Shown here piece after piece: positions 23,691 to 35,860 of a DNA stretch of 64,000 nt (positions within the stretch are counted from its first letter, which is position 1; every line of letters begins with the position of its first letter). The stretch is from Apoda limacodes (lineage: Eukaryota; Arthropoda; Insecta; Lepidoptera; Limacodidae). The position numbers were made by a program, and so were the translations under genes. The notes under the pieces are model-generated. The model was not told the origin of the DNA and did not search any database. It worked only from the letters and a program-made list of their open reading frames with translations. Where the stretch lies: assembly GCA_946406115.1 (NCBI GenBank), contig OX291546.1, positions 13,571,019 through 13,635,018 on the forward strand. Direction: 5' to 3'.

Positions 23691-24221
23691 ATAATTATTT
23701 TATTTATCACTGGCAGTTTATCCAGAAACTTTGGGAAGTTAATTCTATTTTTAAAAACTTAGACCATTTAATTTTAAAGATATATAAACTAATGCTAAGT
23801 ATATCTTTGTACTTTTATTCCTATTTGTTAAGAAATTAAATATTTCTAGGAATTAGCTTGAAAGTAGTTCATTTCCTACCAAAAGTATCAGAAGCTTTTT
23901 GAATTGTTATTATAAAATTGCCTACTGTTTTAGCTCGAGGGCTAAGTGGGTTGAGGGCCTAGTTGACCCCTGCACCACTGTGTCCTACCAGAGTAAGTTA
24001 TCAATCATATTCGTCCTTTTGCGAAAAGGTCCAAACGCGAATGTGCCCAAAAGCGAATTAGTCCATATGCGTATATTTGCCCTTTTGCATTTTGGTCCTA
24101 ATGCGTCGGAAGCGTAAAACGCCTCTTATGTTGATGATTGTATAAAATTTCGTTACTAGTATAGATGTTTTTAGTGTAAAAAAAAAGCGAATCCTCACTC
24201 AAAATTAAAAAAATACTTTTT

Positions 24222-24351
24222 AACAAAAAAAAGACAACCAGCTTCAAATAGATGCACAAAAAAAACTGTAATTCGGATCAGATTTTTGGAAATATGTAAT
24301 TATTTTTACCTCTTTAGTGCATATTTTTGAAGCCAGCTGTTTTTTTTTGTT
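24222..24351. mobile_element. Short hairpin MITE
   Basis: aacaaaaaaaagacaaccag and cttcaaatagatgcac are inverted as gtgcatatttttgaag and ccagctgttttttttttgtt. Confidence 0.65.
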
Positions 24352-24889
24352 TAAATTTTTTTAATAAAACGACCACCTGGTTTATACGTAACAGTACCTA
24401 TTACATATTATCATTTTTAAATCTTCTTAAGATTTTTTATTCTAAAAGATTTTGCTTGGCATCTAACTGTGCTTTGTGTAATCTATATTCCAACTCTTTG
24501 AGGTTGTCGTCATAGACCTACGGATATACAAAGTATCGACTTGCTTACGTAAGTTATATGGAACGTTACCATTTTACCAATTTTACCAGATTTTACCGAA
24601 GACGAGTTCGTATGGAGTATATTTAGTCTCAGAATGAGCACTAGTGTTGAATGACAAACACCAAAATGAAACCCACTCGCTCCAATCCCCTCTTCACTCC
24701 TATCGCTAGCACACTGGATCCCAAGGTAGGCGCCTAAGTGGTTGTGCGTATTCTCTATGCCATCGCCTATGCCTCTCTGGTCTCGTGATGGTAAGCGGTG
24801 GAGCTTAATTTCGAAATACCTTGTAATCTACACACTTCACGTCATCACTAAAGACATAAACTCTATATCTATATATCTCATATCGGTCA

Positions 24890-25195
24890 GCATCTGTTCA
24901 TTAATAACCCGTTGGCGCCCAGTGCCATTTGGGTCATTTAGCCTCCACACAGGCCTATAGTGCAGATTTTGGACATCACATCGGTACGTCTTTTTTGTGA
25001 CGTATGCTGGTTTTCCGACGATTTCTTTTGACCGAAAAGGCAGTGGTATAAATAATCAATGTACTTGAGTTATTAAGAAAAAGCCTCATTTAACACAAAA
25101 GACAACGCCGGGCTTGAACCTTTAGCACTCAGGACGCAAGGTACAAATCGAAACCCCTGGGCTACCACCGACCTTGCCCTGACTGCGCCACTGAT
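24890..25195 (+). repeat. SINE-like repeat, diverged copy
   Basis: Shares tggacatcacat, gacgtatgctggttttc, ggcagtggtat, tgtacttgag and gggctaccaccgac with the copy at 25955. Confidence 0.6.
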
Positions 25196-25954
25196 CGCAC
25201 TGGATAGTAAGATTAGTAGGTATTTATTTACAATCATAGTTATATGTACATCTGTGGACCCATTATCTATCTTATACCTTTAAACGAGCAATTCCTGTAT
25301 ATATGTATATTTATAAATATATGTATATACATATATAATCTGAATCTCGGAAACGGCTCTAACGATATTCACGAAATTCAGTATGCAGGTGGTTTCGGAG
25401 GCGATTAATCGATCTAGCTAGATCTAGGTTGACGTTTAAAGATGACGAGCAACGGCCACCAAAGTAATTGAGAAGGACAGCCTTCTCGACAACAGTAGGT
25501 ACGGCAAAGAGCCGTAGGGTAAACGAAAGACCGTTTTGACTTCTGTTAGTACTGCAAAAAATAAGCATTAATTACTTACGTGCATTAGTTTCGCAACACA
25601 ATATAGCACTGATAAAAATACCGTACCTAAACGGTCTTGAATGATCACATAGGATAGGCAACTTAATTACAGGTAAGATAATAATGAATCTATTTAGATT
25701 ATTAAGCTTATTTAAGTGTTGTTGAAAATAAGTTAGAAGAAATTTAACTCAACGCAAAGGAAAATATAGAAGAAATGACGTACGATTTTTTTAAATAAAT
25801 TTTACCGCGCTTAAAAGCTGCTTCTGGCGACAAGAGAGCTGGCTCATTTCTCGCTCAGTAAATAAGTATTTTGAAACAGAGGGGAAATGTAGCCAGCGTT
25901 CTTGGAACTCTACCACGCGGGCACACACTTTTTTTATAATAAGCTTTAAATGGT

Positions 25955-26275
25955 CTTAGTAGGTATTACTTGCCAGCCTTCATACGTCCCCACTGCTGGG
26001 GCACGGCCTACCCTCTTAAGCGAGGGTGATTGGGCCATAGTCCACACGCGAGCCCAGTGCGGATTGTGGACTTCACATACGTCATTTTTTTTTCTTGACG
26101 TATGCAGGTTTCCTCACGATGTTTTCCTTCACCGAAATGCCAGTGGTATGAATAAATTAATCAGTGTACTTGAGAAATTAAGAAAAGACTCATTGGTACA
26201 CGCCGATCACGGGGTTTGAACCTCCGCCACTTGGGACGTGAAGTGAAATTTAAACCCCTCGGCCACCACCGACTA
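25955..26275 (+). repeat. SINE-like repeat
   Basis: catacgtccccactgctggg, agtccacacgcgagcccagt, gcggattgtggacttcacat, then a tail with ggtttgaacctccg and ctcggccaccaccga. The start of a related element closes the window (63935-64000: gcccactgtaggacataggc). Confidence 0.65.
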
Positions 26276-26672
26276 TAGTAGGTATATTAATGTTTAATTT
26301 TATTTTAATTAATTGTTTTGATATTGATTATTTTTATAGTAAATGGTTTCGCGGGGTAACTAAAATTAGAACTTTGCGCGTAACACAAACATACAATCGT
26401 AAAAGGGTAAATTGAATAAGAAAATGACAATAGAATAGTTAAATGTTAGTTAAGTATGAAAATATGAGGCACAAGTGTCACAAACAGTAAATTTTTATCT
26501 ACTGAGAATGAAGGAATTTTTTACCCATTTCAAGGCTACATCCACCATTTGTTCACGAACGCATTAACTGAGCAGCCGCACTGTAGCTGAAAATGACATT
26601 ATGCCAAGGTTGACGGTTCATAGTCACAAGCTTAAAAAATAAAAAAAAGGTGTAAGGAAAACATTCCTTTCT

Positions 26673-26897
26673 GGGGTGCGTTCCAAATCGCAACGAGGAA
26701 GTTAAAAAAGTGGTTTTGGGACGCCTCGGGTAGAGTAATTTTCCAACTGTCAAGTTGAATTCTTTACACTGCCATAGAAAAGGTTGAAAATCACTCCTGT
26801 CAGTGCGAAAATTAACTGTCAAACGCTCGTTCCAGAACGGGTTAATTTTTCAACTTTACCAGGCGATAATTATTCGGCGTGATTTGGAACATAACCC
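26673..26897. mobile_element. Probable MITE just upstream of TRM6
   Basis: ggggtgcgttccaaatcgc at the left and gcgtgatttggaacataacc at the right are imperfect inverted repeats. The right end is 64 bp before the TRM6 ATG. Confidence 0.5.
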
Positions 26898-26960
26898 TAA
26901 AATTAAAAACATAACCTAAAAGTAGTTACTATTCTATGAACCTATCGTTTTATAAATAAA

Positions 26961-28193
26961 ATGGACGTAATCAAAATTGGAGAATATATTGTCATTCAAA
27001 AACAGAATTACAGAAAACTTCATAAATTTAACAAAGTTGACTCGTGCATTTGTCTAGGAAAAGATAACATTAACTTAACTGGTATCGACGGCTGTCGATA
27101 TAATTCAGTTTTTAGAATTATACCAACAGCTAATAAAAGGAACAGACAGTATAAATTAGAATTGACACAAGAAGCTATAGAGTTAAAGGACGAAATTGAT
27201 GTAAAAATATCCGGAAGTGACAATAGAAATATTCAAGATGATGGTAACTCACAGAAGTTAACAGCTGCTGAAATAGAAGACTTAAAATGTGAGGAGAACA
27301 AAGCTTCTGATATTGTAGAAAAATTAATAACTAATTCCAATACATTTCATAATAAAACTGGCTTTTCACAGGAAAAGTATCTAAAGAAGAAAGAAAAAAA
27401 GTATTTTGAATATATACAAATAGTAAGGCCAAACATTAGAATAATTGCTGAAATCATGTATAAATTAGATCCAACTAAAATACAAGGTATGCGTATAGAC
27501 ACCTTGTCTCAACTTATAACAGCATGTAATATTCATTCGGAAGGTAACTATCTTTTGTATGATTCTGGTTCAAATGGATTAATAGCTGCATCACTATTGG
27601 GCGCTATAGGTAATAATACAAATGGTAAACTAGTACACATGCATCCAGGCAACATGTCTCAGAAACAAGCTTTACTGGCGATGAACTATAGTGAAGAACA
27701 ATATAACAGGTGTATATCAGTCAATATTTATTCTGCTTTAAGACAGTATTATCAAGGTTGTGATACAAACTCAATAGAATTGCCGGAAGAAACAAATAAA
27801 CAAAGTAACTCCTTAAAAAGAAAATGCACAGATGATGAAGGACTAAAAGTCAAGATGCCAAGGTTAACTGATTCAAAAGAAAAGCAAATTGATGAAGGTG
27901 TTAATTTAAATATCAGTAATGAAAAGCAAAGTGAACCAAAAAAACCTAAATGGCACTATGATAATATTGCAGCTTCCGAACTGTTGTCTCAGAAAATGGA
28001 TTCATTAATAATTGTGTGCAAGGAAGATCCTTTAAATCTATTCAATGAATTGTTGGTTTTTGTGAAACCTGGCAGGCCATTTATTGTCTATTATAGTGTT
28101 GTAGAGCCTTTACAACACATGTACTTGGCCCTTAAACAACAAAGCAATATTGCAGCCTTAAGAATAACTAATAACTGGATGCGAAATTATCAG
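26961..28193 (+). CDS. TRMT6: TRM6 exon 1
   Basis: 411 codons, phase 0 at the donor (CAG|GTGATC). Reading on past the donor adds only VITFN before a stop. Confidence 0.92.
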
Positions 28194-28701
28194 GTGATCA
28201 CTTTTAATTGAATATTTAACTTTTAAATCTATATCAATCCTATTCAGGAAGAACATTGTTATTGTTAAAAACTGCGTTGCAGGTCTAAACTTATAGTGGG
28301 TACGTATATAAATGAATAATGAATGTTACTTAAAAAAAATATTTTGTGTCTTCTTGATCTTGATAACAACCTGGGGCATATTTAATAAATGTGACAATTG
28401 TAAATTACAATGACAATTTGGTGTACATTGGGGAACCAATGGCATACCTGACCTCACAAATGCTGAAATAAATATTTATATGCCCAAGCAAGCATGTTAG
28501 GAAGCCAAGGTAGTTTAGGCCACCTATAACATGGAATACTATTCGAAACAAAAACATTTCAATACTTCAAAAATTACACCTAAAGAAATAGCAATTAAGT
28601 AGTTATATATTTTTTTGCAGGTACTGCCAGAAAGAACACATCCTGAAGTGACAATGAATACATCAAGTGGATTTCTATTAACTGGTTATATACTCAAATA
28701 A
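26961..28701 (+). CDS. TRMT6: tRNA (adenine-N1-)-methyltransferase non-catalytic subunit TRM6
   Basis: Two exons, 26961-28193 and 28621-28701, give 437 aa. Splicing (CAG|GTGATC ... ttttttgcag|GTA) joins NYQ to VLPERTHPEVTMNTSSGFLL and GYILK. That ending is the conserved VLPxRxHPxVxMxxxxGFLLxGY tail of the Gcd10/TRM6 family, and it is lost if the intron is read through. The protein pairs with the catalytic subunit TRMT61A in the nucleus to make m1A58 in tRNAs, including initiator tRNA; the TRM6 side helps bind tRNA and has no working SAM site. Visible landmarks are residues 150-185 (IRIIAEIMYKLDPTKIQGMR, then LSQLI), GNYLLYDSGSNGL near 194, and a Lys/Asp-rich low-complexity stretch around 275-325. 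The ATG follows ataaata and matches the family start. A foldback transposon begins 20 bp after the stop codon. Confidence 0.93.
28194..28620 (+). other. TRM6 intron
   Basis: 427-bp phase 0 intron between strong GT and AG borders. I saw no other feature in it. Confidence 0.85.
28621..28701 (+). CDS. TRMT6: TRM6 exon 2
   Basis: 26 codons plus TAA, too short to stand out as an ORF. Acceptor ttttttgcag. Encodes the conserved family C terminus. Confidence 0.9.
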   Translation, partial: VLPERTHPEVTMNTSSGFLLTGYILK

Positions 28702-29242
28702 TGAAATGTATAAAAAAATTAATGTCTGTGAAGTTAGCACCCCAATTCGCAGCACCCCCGAATTTAGGGTGAGTTCTGGGTCCTTTTACAATAGTTCTAG
28801 AGTTCCCGACGGGGTGCAATGATAGTTCTGCCCTTGGGGGGACAGAATTTAAAAAAAAATAAATGGGGTGCTAACTTCATGCCGCACCCCTTTTTCTTCA
28901 AAAAATAGTTCTGTATTTTTTTTTAGGTCGTCCTACAATAGTTCTAGAGTTCCTGAAGCATTTCACGAATAGTTCTGCAAAAATTCAAAAGATATGATTT
29001 TTTTTCGAAAAATAACATTTTTAAACGACCCAATCCACACACGAGCTAATATAACCGGTCTAATTGGTTAAAATCGACATCAATATGAAAAGACACTCGG
29101 TACAAATGTTGAAAGGTATGTTACGTGAGCGAATAGTAAGAGAAATAAATAATATTATTAAAAATCACCATTTGCCAATTTCACGGTTACATAAATTTCT
29201 TAAATTATAGGTATCTTGAAATAATCATAACAAAACTAAAGT

Positions 29243-30850
29243 TCTGATCAGCACAACGAGAGTTCTGCATCTTATTGCGGTTCTTTACACCAGAGAAACC
29301 AAAATACCAGATATATTTGCAAAAACAACGTTGCACTATTCGCGAAAACTGCATGTAGTGATAAAAGTGGGAGTATCGCATCTAGAGGCAGTTCTGTCAG
29401 AGTTCTGATCAGCACCCCGAGAGTTCTGCACGCGAATGGCACTCTTGAATTCGAAAACAACAAAAAACAGAAGAATTGTTCGGTTAATTTTGCAGAATGC
29501 AAAAAAAACTGCTTCCAAGGTGATAAATCTTAGTTTTGACTGAGAGGAAGAAAGTTTTTTTCAGAGTTCTGATCAGCACCCCGAGAGTTCTGCATCTTAT
29601 TGCAGTTCTTTACACAAAAGAAACCCAAATACCAGATATATTTGCAAAAACAACGTTGCACTATTCACGAAAACTGCATGTAGTGATAAAAGTTGGAGCA
29701 TCGCATCTAGAGACAGTTCTGTCAGAGTTCTGATCAGCACCCCGAGAGTTCTGCACGCGAATGGCACTCCTGAATTTGAAAACAACAAAAAACAGAAGAA
29801 TTGTTCGGTTAAATTTGCAGAATGCAAAAAAAACTGCTTCCAAGGTGATGAATCTTAGTTTTGACTGAGAGGAAAAAAATTTTTTTTCAGAGTTCTGATC
29901 AGCACCCCGAGAGTTCTGCATCTTATTGCGGTTCTTTACACCAGAGAAACCAAAATACCAGATATATTTGCAAAAACAACGTTGCACTATTCGCGAAAAC
30001 TGCATGTAGTGATAAAAGTGGGAGTATCGCATCTAGAGGCAATTCTGTCAGAGTTCTGATCAGCACCCCGAGAGTTCTGCAAGCAAATGGCACTCTTGCA
30101 TTCGAAAACAACAAAAGTCAGTAAAATTGTGCGGTTAAATTTGCATTGCATGCAAAAAACTGCATCGAAGGAGGTAAATCTTAGTTTTGACTGAGAGGAA
30201 GAGAGGTTTTTTCAGAGTTCTGATCATCACCCCGAGAGTTCTGCATCTTATTGCGATTCTTTACTCCAGAGAAACCAAAATACCAGATATATTTGCAAAA
30301 ACAACGTTGCACTATTCGCTAAAACTGCAAGTAGTGATAAAAGTGGTAGTATCGCATCTAGAGGCAGTTCTGTCAGAGTTCTGATCAGCACCCCGAGAGT
30401 TCTGTACGCGAATAGCACTCTTGCATTCGAAAACAACAAAAGTCAGTAAAATTGTGCGGTTAAATTTGCATTGCATGCAAAAAACTGCATCGAAGGAGGT
30501 AAATCTTAGTTTTGACTGAGAGGAAGAGAGGTTTTTTCAGAGTTCTGATCAGCACCCCGAGAGTTCTGCATCTTATTGCGATTCTTTACTCCAGAGAAAC
30601 CAAAATACCAGATACATTTGCAAAAACAACGTTGCACTATTCGCTAAAACTGCATGTAGTGATAAAAGTGGGAGTATCGCATCTAGAGGCAGTTCTGTCA
30701 GAGTTCTGATCAGCACCCCGAGAGTTCTGTACGCGAATAGCACTCTTGCATTCGAAAACAACAAAAGTCAGTAAAATTGTGCGGTTAAATTTGCATTGCA
30801 TGCAAAAAACTGCATCGAAGGAGGTAAATCTTAATTTTGACTGAGAGGAA
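29243..30850 (+). repeat. 325-bp tandem units, left arm of foldback element
   Basis: About five units; the motif gttctgatcagcacc occurs at exact 325-bp steps (29567, 29892, 30217, 30542), with a second motif series about 160 bp out of step (29727, 30052, 30377, 30702). Short ORFs here on both strands are by-products. Confidence 0.92.
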
Positions 30851-30855
30851 GAAAA

Positions 30856-31440
30856 TTTACGCCTCTCCTTCTAAAAGAAGGCTTAGGTCCCGCTGGTCCA
30901 ATGCGCTGAAGTAGTAGTGGGGAAGGGGACTATGGTGGATATTGAGTCATACCAGAAGCGTAGAACGACGCGTTCAATGGACTGATTGACCTATAGCTCG
31001 TTGGACCGATGAGACAACCACAAAATAGTAGTAGTAGCTGGATGTATAAGGAAGGTTTTTTTTTAATACCACTATGGTGGAAAACAAGCTTACGGTCCGC
31101 CTGATGGTATGCGGTTACCGTAGCCTATGGACGCTTGCAACACCAGGGGTATCACTCGCGCGTTGCCGACCCTTCAGAAATCTAATTCTTAAAGAACCCC
31201 ATACTGTAGTCCTTCTAGAAAACCTTGGCAGGTAGCTCATTCCACAACTCAAGCGTTAAAACTGGATTTTTCACTTTAAGTGTTACACAGTAAAAATGAA
31301 TAACAGAATTTCATCTCGCGATTGAAAAGCGTCAATCACGACCAAGAAAGATTTTTTTCTCGCCAAATTGAAAAAAAAATGACGTTTCCATGTGTTAGAA
31401 TCCCGTTTTTTGCAAATTTAACCAATAATACAAGGATATA
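30856..31440. repeat. Foldback spacer with a nested lepidopteran repeat
   Basis: 31057-31260 is a plus-strand copy of the family taccactatggtgg ... cgcctgatggtatgcggtta ... gttgccgacccttca, seen also at 42795 and 61370. The remainder (30856-31050) is unrecognised. Confidence 0.65.
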
Positions 31441-32290
31441 TTAATAAAAATTTAACCGCACAACTTTACTGACTTTTGTTGTTTTCGAATGCAAGAGTGC
31501 TATTCGCGTACAGAACTCTCGGGGTGCTGATCAGAACTCTGACAGAACTGCCTCTAGATGCGATACTACCACTTTTATCACTACATGCAGTTTTAGCGAA
31601 TAGTGCAACGTTGTTTTTGCAAATATATCTGGTATTTTGGTTTCTCTGGAGTAAAGAATCGCAATAAGATGCAGAACTCTCGGGGTGCTGATCAGAACTC
31701 TGAAAAAACCTCTCTTCCTCTCAGTCAAAACTAAGATTTACCTCCTTCGATGCAGTTTTTTGCATGCAATGCAAATTTAACCGCATAATTTTACTGACTT
31801 TTGTTGTTTTCGAATGCAAGTGTGCTATTCGCGTACAGAACTCTCGGGGTGCTGATCAGAACTCTGACAAAACTGCCTCTAGATGCGATACTCCCACTTT
31901 TATCACTACATGCAGTTTTAGCGAATAGTGCAACGTTGTTTTTGCAAATATATCTGGTATTTTGGTTTCTCTGGAGTAAAGAATCGCAATAAGATGCAGA
32001 ACTCTCGGGGTGCTGATCAGAACTCTGAAAAAACCTCTCTTCCTCTCAGTCAAAACTAAGATTTACCTTCTTCGATGCAGTTTTTTGCATGCAATGCAAA
32101 TTTAACCGCACAATTTTACTGACTTTTGTTGTTTTCGAATGCAAGAGTGCTATTCGCGTACAGAACTCTCGGGGTGCTGATCAGAACTCTGACAGAACTG
32201 CCTCTAGATGCGATACTACCACTTTTATCACTACATGCAGTTTTCGCGAATAGTGCAACGTTGTTTTTGCAAATATGCTGATCAGAACTT
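31440..32290 (-). repeat. 325-bp tandem units, right arm of foldback element
   Basis: About 2.6 inverted units (caatgcaaatttaaccgc..., cagaactctcggggtgctga). The difference in unit number makes the arms unequal. Confidence 0.9.
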
Positions 32291-34230
32291 TCGTTTTGTT
32301 ATGATTATTTCAAGATACCTATAATTTAAGAAATTTATGTAACCGTGAAATTGGCAAATGGTGATTTTTAATAATATTATTTATTTCTCTTACTATTCGC
32401 TCACGTAACATACCTTTCAACATTTGTACCGAGTGTCTTTTCATATTGATGTCGATTTTAACCAATTAGACTGGTTATATTGTGTGTGTGTGTGGATTGG
32501 GTCGTTTAAAAATGTTATTTTCCGAAAAAAAATCATATATTTGAATTTTTGCAGAACTATTCGTGAAATGCTTCAGGAACTCTAGAACTATTGTAGGACG
32601 ACCTAAAAAAAAATACAGAACTATTTTTTGAAGAAAAAGGGGTGCGGCATGAAGTTAGCACCCCATTTTTTTTTTTTTAAATTCTGTCCCCCCAAGGGCA
32701 GAACTATCATTGCACCCCGTCGGGAACTCTAGAACTATTGTAAAAGGACCCAGAACTCACCCTAAATTCGGGGGTGCTGCGAATTGAGGTGCTAACTTCA
32801 CAGACATAAAAAATTAGAGTTTTAATACAATTATTTATATTTTTAAATTACAATATTGTCCTAAACATAAATATTTATAATTTAAAAAATACTTTTCCCT
32901 AATACTTTAAATATGTGGTTTTAAAATAACCATGCACTACTGTCTGGTCACAATTTAGTGGGAATCTACAAATTGTTTGAAACTTTTAAGGGCGCATGTT
33001 TTTAATCATGAAAAGTTTAGGTATTCTAAGCCGGCAAGTCGCTCAAACTACCAAATAAGGTTGAAGTATCCTTAGAGGCGTATCTATAGAGCGACCAGCT
33101 TAAAGTGTCAGCTAATAATTTATTTAATTATTGCAATAGTTAAATAGTAATTAGCGATGGAAAACCAACAAAAATACAAAGGGTTTGAATTTCGTCTAAG
33201 CTCTCTTAATAAAAGTGCAGATGGCATAAACTAAATGGGTTAATTAAAATTAAGGCTTCAATGCCATTAACAAATTTCACAAAAGTGCACAATTAAAAGG
33301 TTTAAAGTACATATAAGCTATTTGTAGAAAGTTATGCATGCAAGATATTAGTCGTATATGGACTAAATTTTCATTTATGTTTTAGTGAACATGTTCATAC
33401 TGTTACACTCATCTGTACTGTAACCATTTTAATTGAACACATTTTTGTAATTTGTTTAGTACTAAGCACAAATCAAAAATATGTAATGGTGGCGCTAGTC
33501 CGCGTATCATAAGGCACTATAATGACCTTTTAGAACAATGGCACTTCATATAGAAATCGCATTATTTGTGGCCACAAACACAACTGAAACAAATACTTGT
33601 TAATAAGCGCAAATGTAAACTATACAAGTGGTTAAAATCAACTTTAAAAAACGGGGGAAAGAGGTCATACTTCAACAGTGCTATTATGTATACAGTGACT
33701 GAGGCATTAGCCTACCAATCACAGGTTTTTTCAGGCCAGATCAGAATTTTTAACAGGCTTAAAATAGCACGATAGGCCCGTATGTGCAAACTTGCAAACA
33801 TTTAAACTACATTTAAGCTTACACCACGCTAGCGAGTCATATGTCACAGCTCAGTGGTTTCTGTACCTTTAAAATAAGACAGGGGTCTAAATATTTATGT
33901 AACTAACTACTAAGTGAGTGAGAGGCCTGGTGATACCTTTTTCACTTTTTCCCAAACTTACAGTACCCCAAACAGTTGCGACACTTTCGGCTACCGCACA
34001 CTAGCTACTTTCGGTTGAAAATTGTACGTATGGGCTTGTTTAGTTAGTAATTAGCGAGTGTTGTCCAAAAGTTGTCGCAGAAGCCATTAGCAGCTCTGTC
34101 GCACAGCACTCCACGATACGGCAATTTGTAAATTCCTGAGCCGAGGTCGTACATCGTGACAGCACTTCCAATAGTCATTCAACCATCTTTTCTATAAGGA
34201 TATAAATGTCTTACGATGTTGCAAACAAAA

Positions 34231-34905
34231 ACCGGCCAAGTGCGAGTCCGGCTCGTGCACAGAGGGTTTCGTACAAACTTATTATATAAATATTATAAGT
34301 AAATCATTTTTTGGATTTTTTCTTACATTTGTGATGTAACATCTTGCCGAATTTCATGATTCTAGGTCACCGGGAAGTACCCGTAGGTACCCATAGGTTT
34401 TGTTTTATTTGACATAATATGCGAAAAAAATGACTGTATTTTGGGTATATTTTTTATTGAATTTACTTAGAAGCTCGATTTTTTTACAAATTTAAGTAGT
34501 GTAGACTTAGGATTTCATATTAATTTCAACTTCATACCTCCCTGCGTTCTTCATTAAAAGGGTCTTGACAGACGAACTTTTTTTTAAATGTATTATAACT
34601 ATAAATTAAGGAATTGCTTTTTTCCTATATTTGTGTACCTTGCTTCGTATCAAATTTTATGATTCTAGGACAACGGGGAATGCCCCGTGTTGATTTATTT
34701 GTGGATGCCAAAATATGCGAAGAAAATGGCCGGATGTTTTTATCGCGTTGACTTAGAAAATTGATTTTCTTACACCTTTAACGGACCGTCGATCTTAGTT
34801 TTTGATATTAATTACTACTTGATACCTTCACGCGTTTCTGAGAAAAAGGGTTTTGACAGACAGACAGACGGACTTTTTGCTTTTGATGTACAGAACCCTA
34901 AAAGT
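34231..34905 (+). repeat. GGCCAAGTGCGAGTC-family repeat, long copy
   Basis: ggccaagtgcgagtccggct to gatgtacagaaccctaaaa. The ttctaggtcaccgggaagta block occurs twice in diverged form (about 34363 and 34663), so it holds an internal duplication. A related piece is at 55590-55765. Confidence 0.65.
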
Positions 34906-35706
34906 AAGTATAATAATAAAAAACATTTTTCAGAAACCATTTTTTATTTCAATAAAAAAGCACTGATGCGAAGTACCTTCCAGTCCATTAACATCATTTC
35001 AGACTTACATATGTCTAAAATCGATAACCTTTACTCCAATCACGATTTTGTAAATAATGGTAAAACTTTGGCACTTCTATAGTGTTCAGCGCACAAGTCG
35101 GCAGATCAAAAAACTATTTTTTCAATGGTCTTATTGATATTACTAAAAAGGAATGTGACAATTAAACTATGAAATGGTACTCATGTTTCAAATCAAGCAT
35201 AGCAATGAATAAAAATATAATAAATAAGCTAGCGTGTGTGTGCTTTACACTTGTAAATATAAATTCATTCATATGATTAAATAATGCATCTCATATATTA
35301 CAACGCACATAAAATAAAGTCATTTACAACTGGTTTTAACCAAAACAAGTTATCTAATAGTAAGTGTGGTAGTCCATTTTACGTATTTACAGTTTGTTTT
35401 GAAGATAAAAGTAATAAAAAAATCGTCGAAGCGTGCGATAAAATTTAAGTTCTAAGCAAATTTACTTAGATAAAACATAAATACTCTTAAATGATTAACT
35501 TAAAAAATCAGCTATTATTCAATATATCGCACGTCTCTAGAGAAGCTTGAATTCGTAGTTTAGGGGGCAGCCATTCAATATGTTATCACAAAATAGATAG
35601 AAACAGAACAGTCACTTCACACTAAGCGCTTTAAAGCCTCCCTCGCAAGCCTACGTCCTATTAATCTGTATCTATCTCTTTCGTATCGTTACCCAAATTT
35701 ACTTAA

Positions 35707-35860
35707 GGTGCGTTTTGTTGACAGCTTCAATGCGTTCAATGTCATAATCCTGCCAAGTTAAAAAGTCATAAATTCTGTATAACACAGTACAAATCTTGGT
35801 TCATTCTCTTTGGTAGGATTACCGCATCATGTACATTATGTCGGTCAACAAAACGCCACT
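35707..35860. mobile_element. piggyBac-like MITE flanked by TTAA
   Basis: TTAA at 35703-35706 and 35861-35864. Inner ends GGTGCGTTTTGTTGAC and the complement of AGTGGCGTTTTGTTGAC. 154 bp, non-coding. Confidence 0.7.

Larger units (their letters stand above)
20748..26960. other. Intergenic region, repeat-filled
   Basis: Between anoctamin and TRM6. It holds an RTE fragment (21257-21470), an AACCGACTTC-type repeat (22065-22200), a minisatellite (23205-23690), hairpin MITEs (24222, 26673) and two SINE-like copies (24890, 25955). I see no further gene; TRM6 promoter elements must lie at its end. Confidence 0.6.
28722..32807. mobile_element. Foldback transposon, 4086 bp, non-autonomous
   Basis: The ends ATGTCTGTGAAGTTAGCAC and its complement are flanked by AAAAAATTA (28713-28721 and 32808-32816), a 9-bp target duplication. 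The outer 550-570 bp of the two arms are nearly identical. Inside, both arms consist of 325-bp tandem units in opposite orientation around a spacer (about 30850-31440). No ORF longer than about 125 codons, so no transposase. 9-bp duplications and long structured arms fit FB/MULE-like elements; the class assignment is inference. Confidence 0.92.

Noticed and set aside
25950..26219. 89-codon plus-strand ORF
   Set aside because: Falls within the SINE-like repeat.
26553..26822. 89-codon minus-strand ORF upstream of TRM6
   Set aside because: Overlaps the MITE-like sequence; no homology recognised.
29272..32053. Series of 60-125-codon ORFs on both strands with near-identical products
   Set aside because: They are readings of the 325-bp foldback units in both orientations, start at TTG or in mid-unit and match no family.
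29243..32290. CRISPR-like regular repetition
   Set aside because: Units are 325 bp without unique spacers, in a eukaryotic foldback element.
33566..33775. 69-codon ORF
   Set aside because: No motif, no start context, no splice partners; taken as chance.
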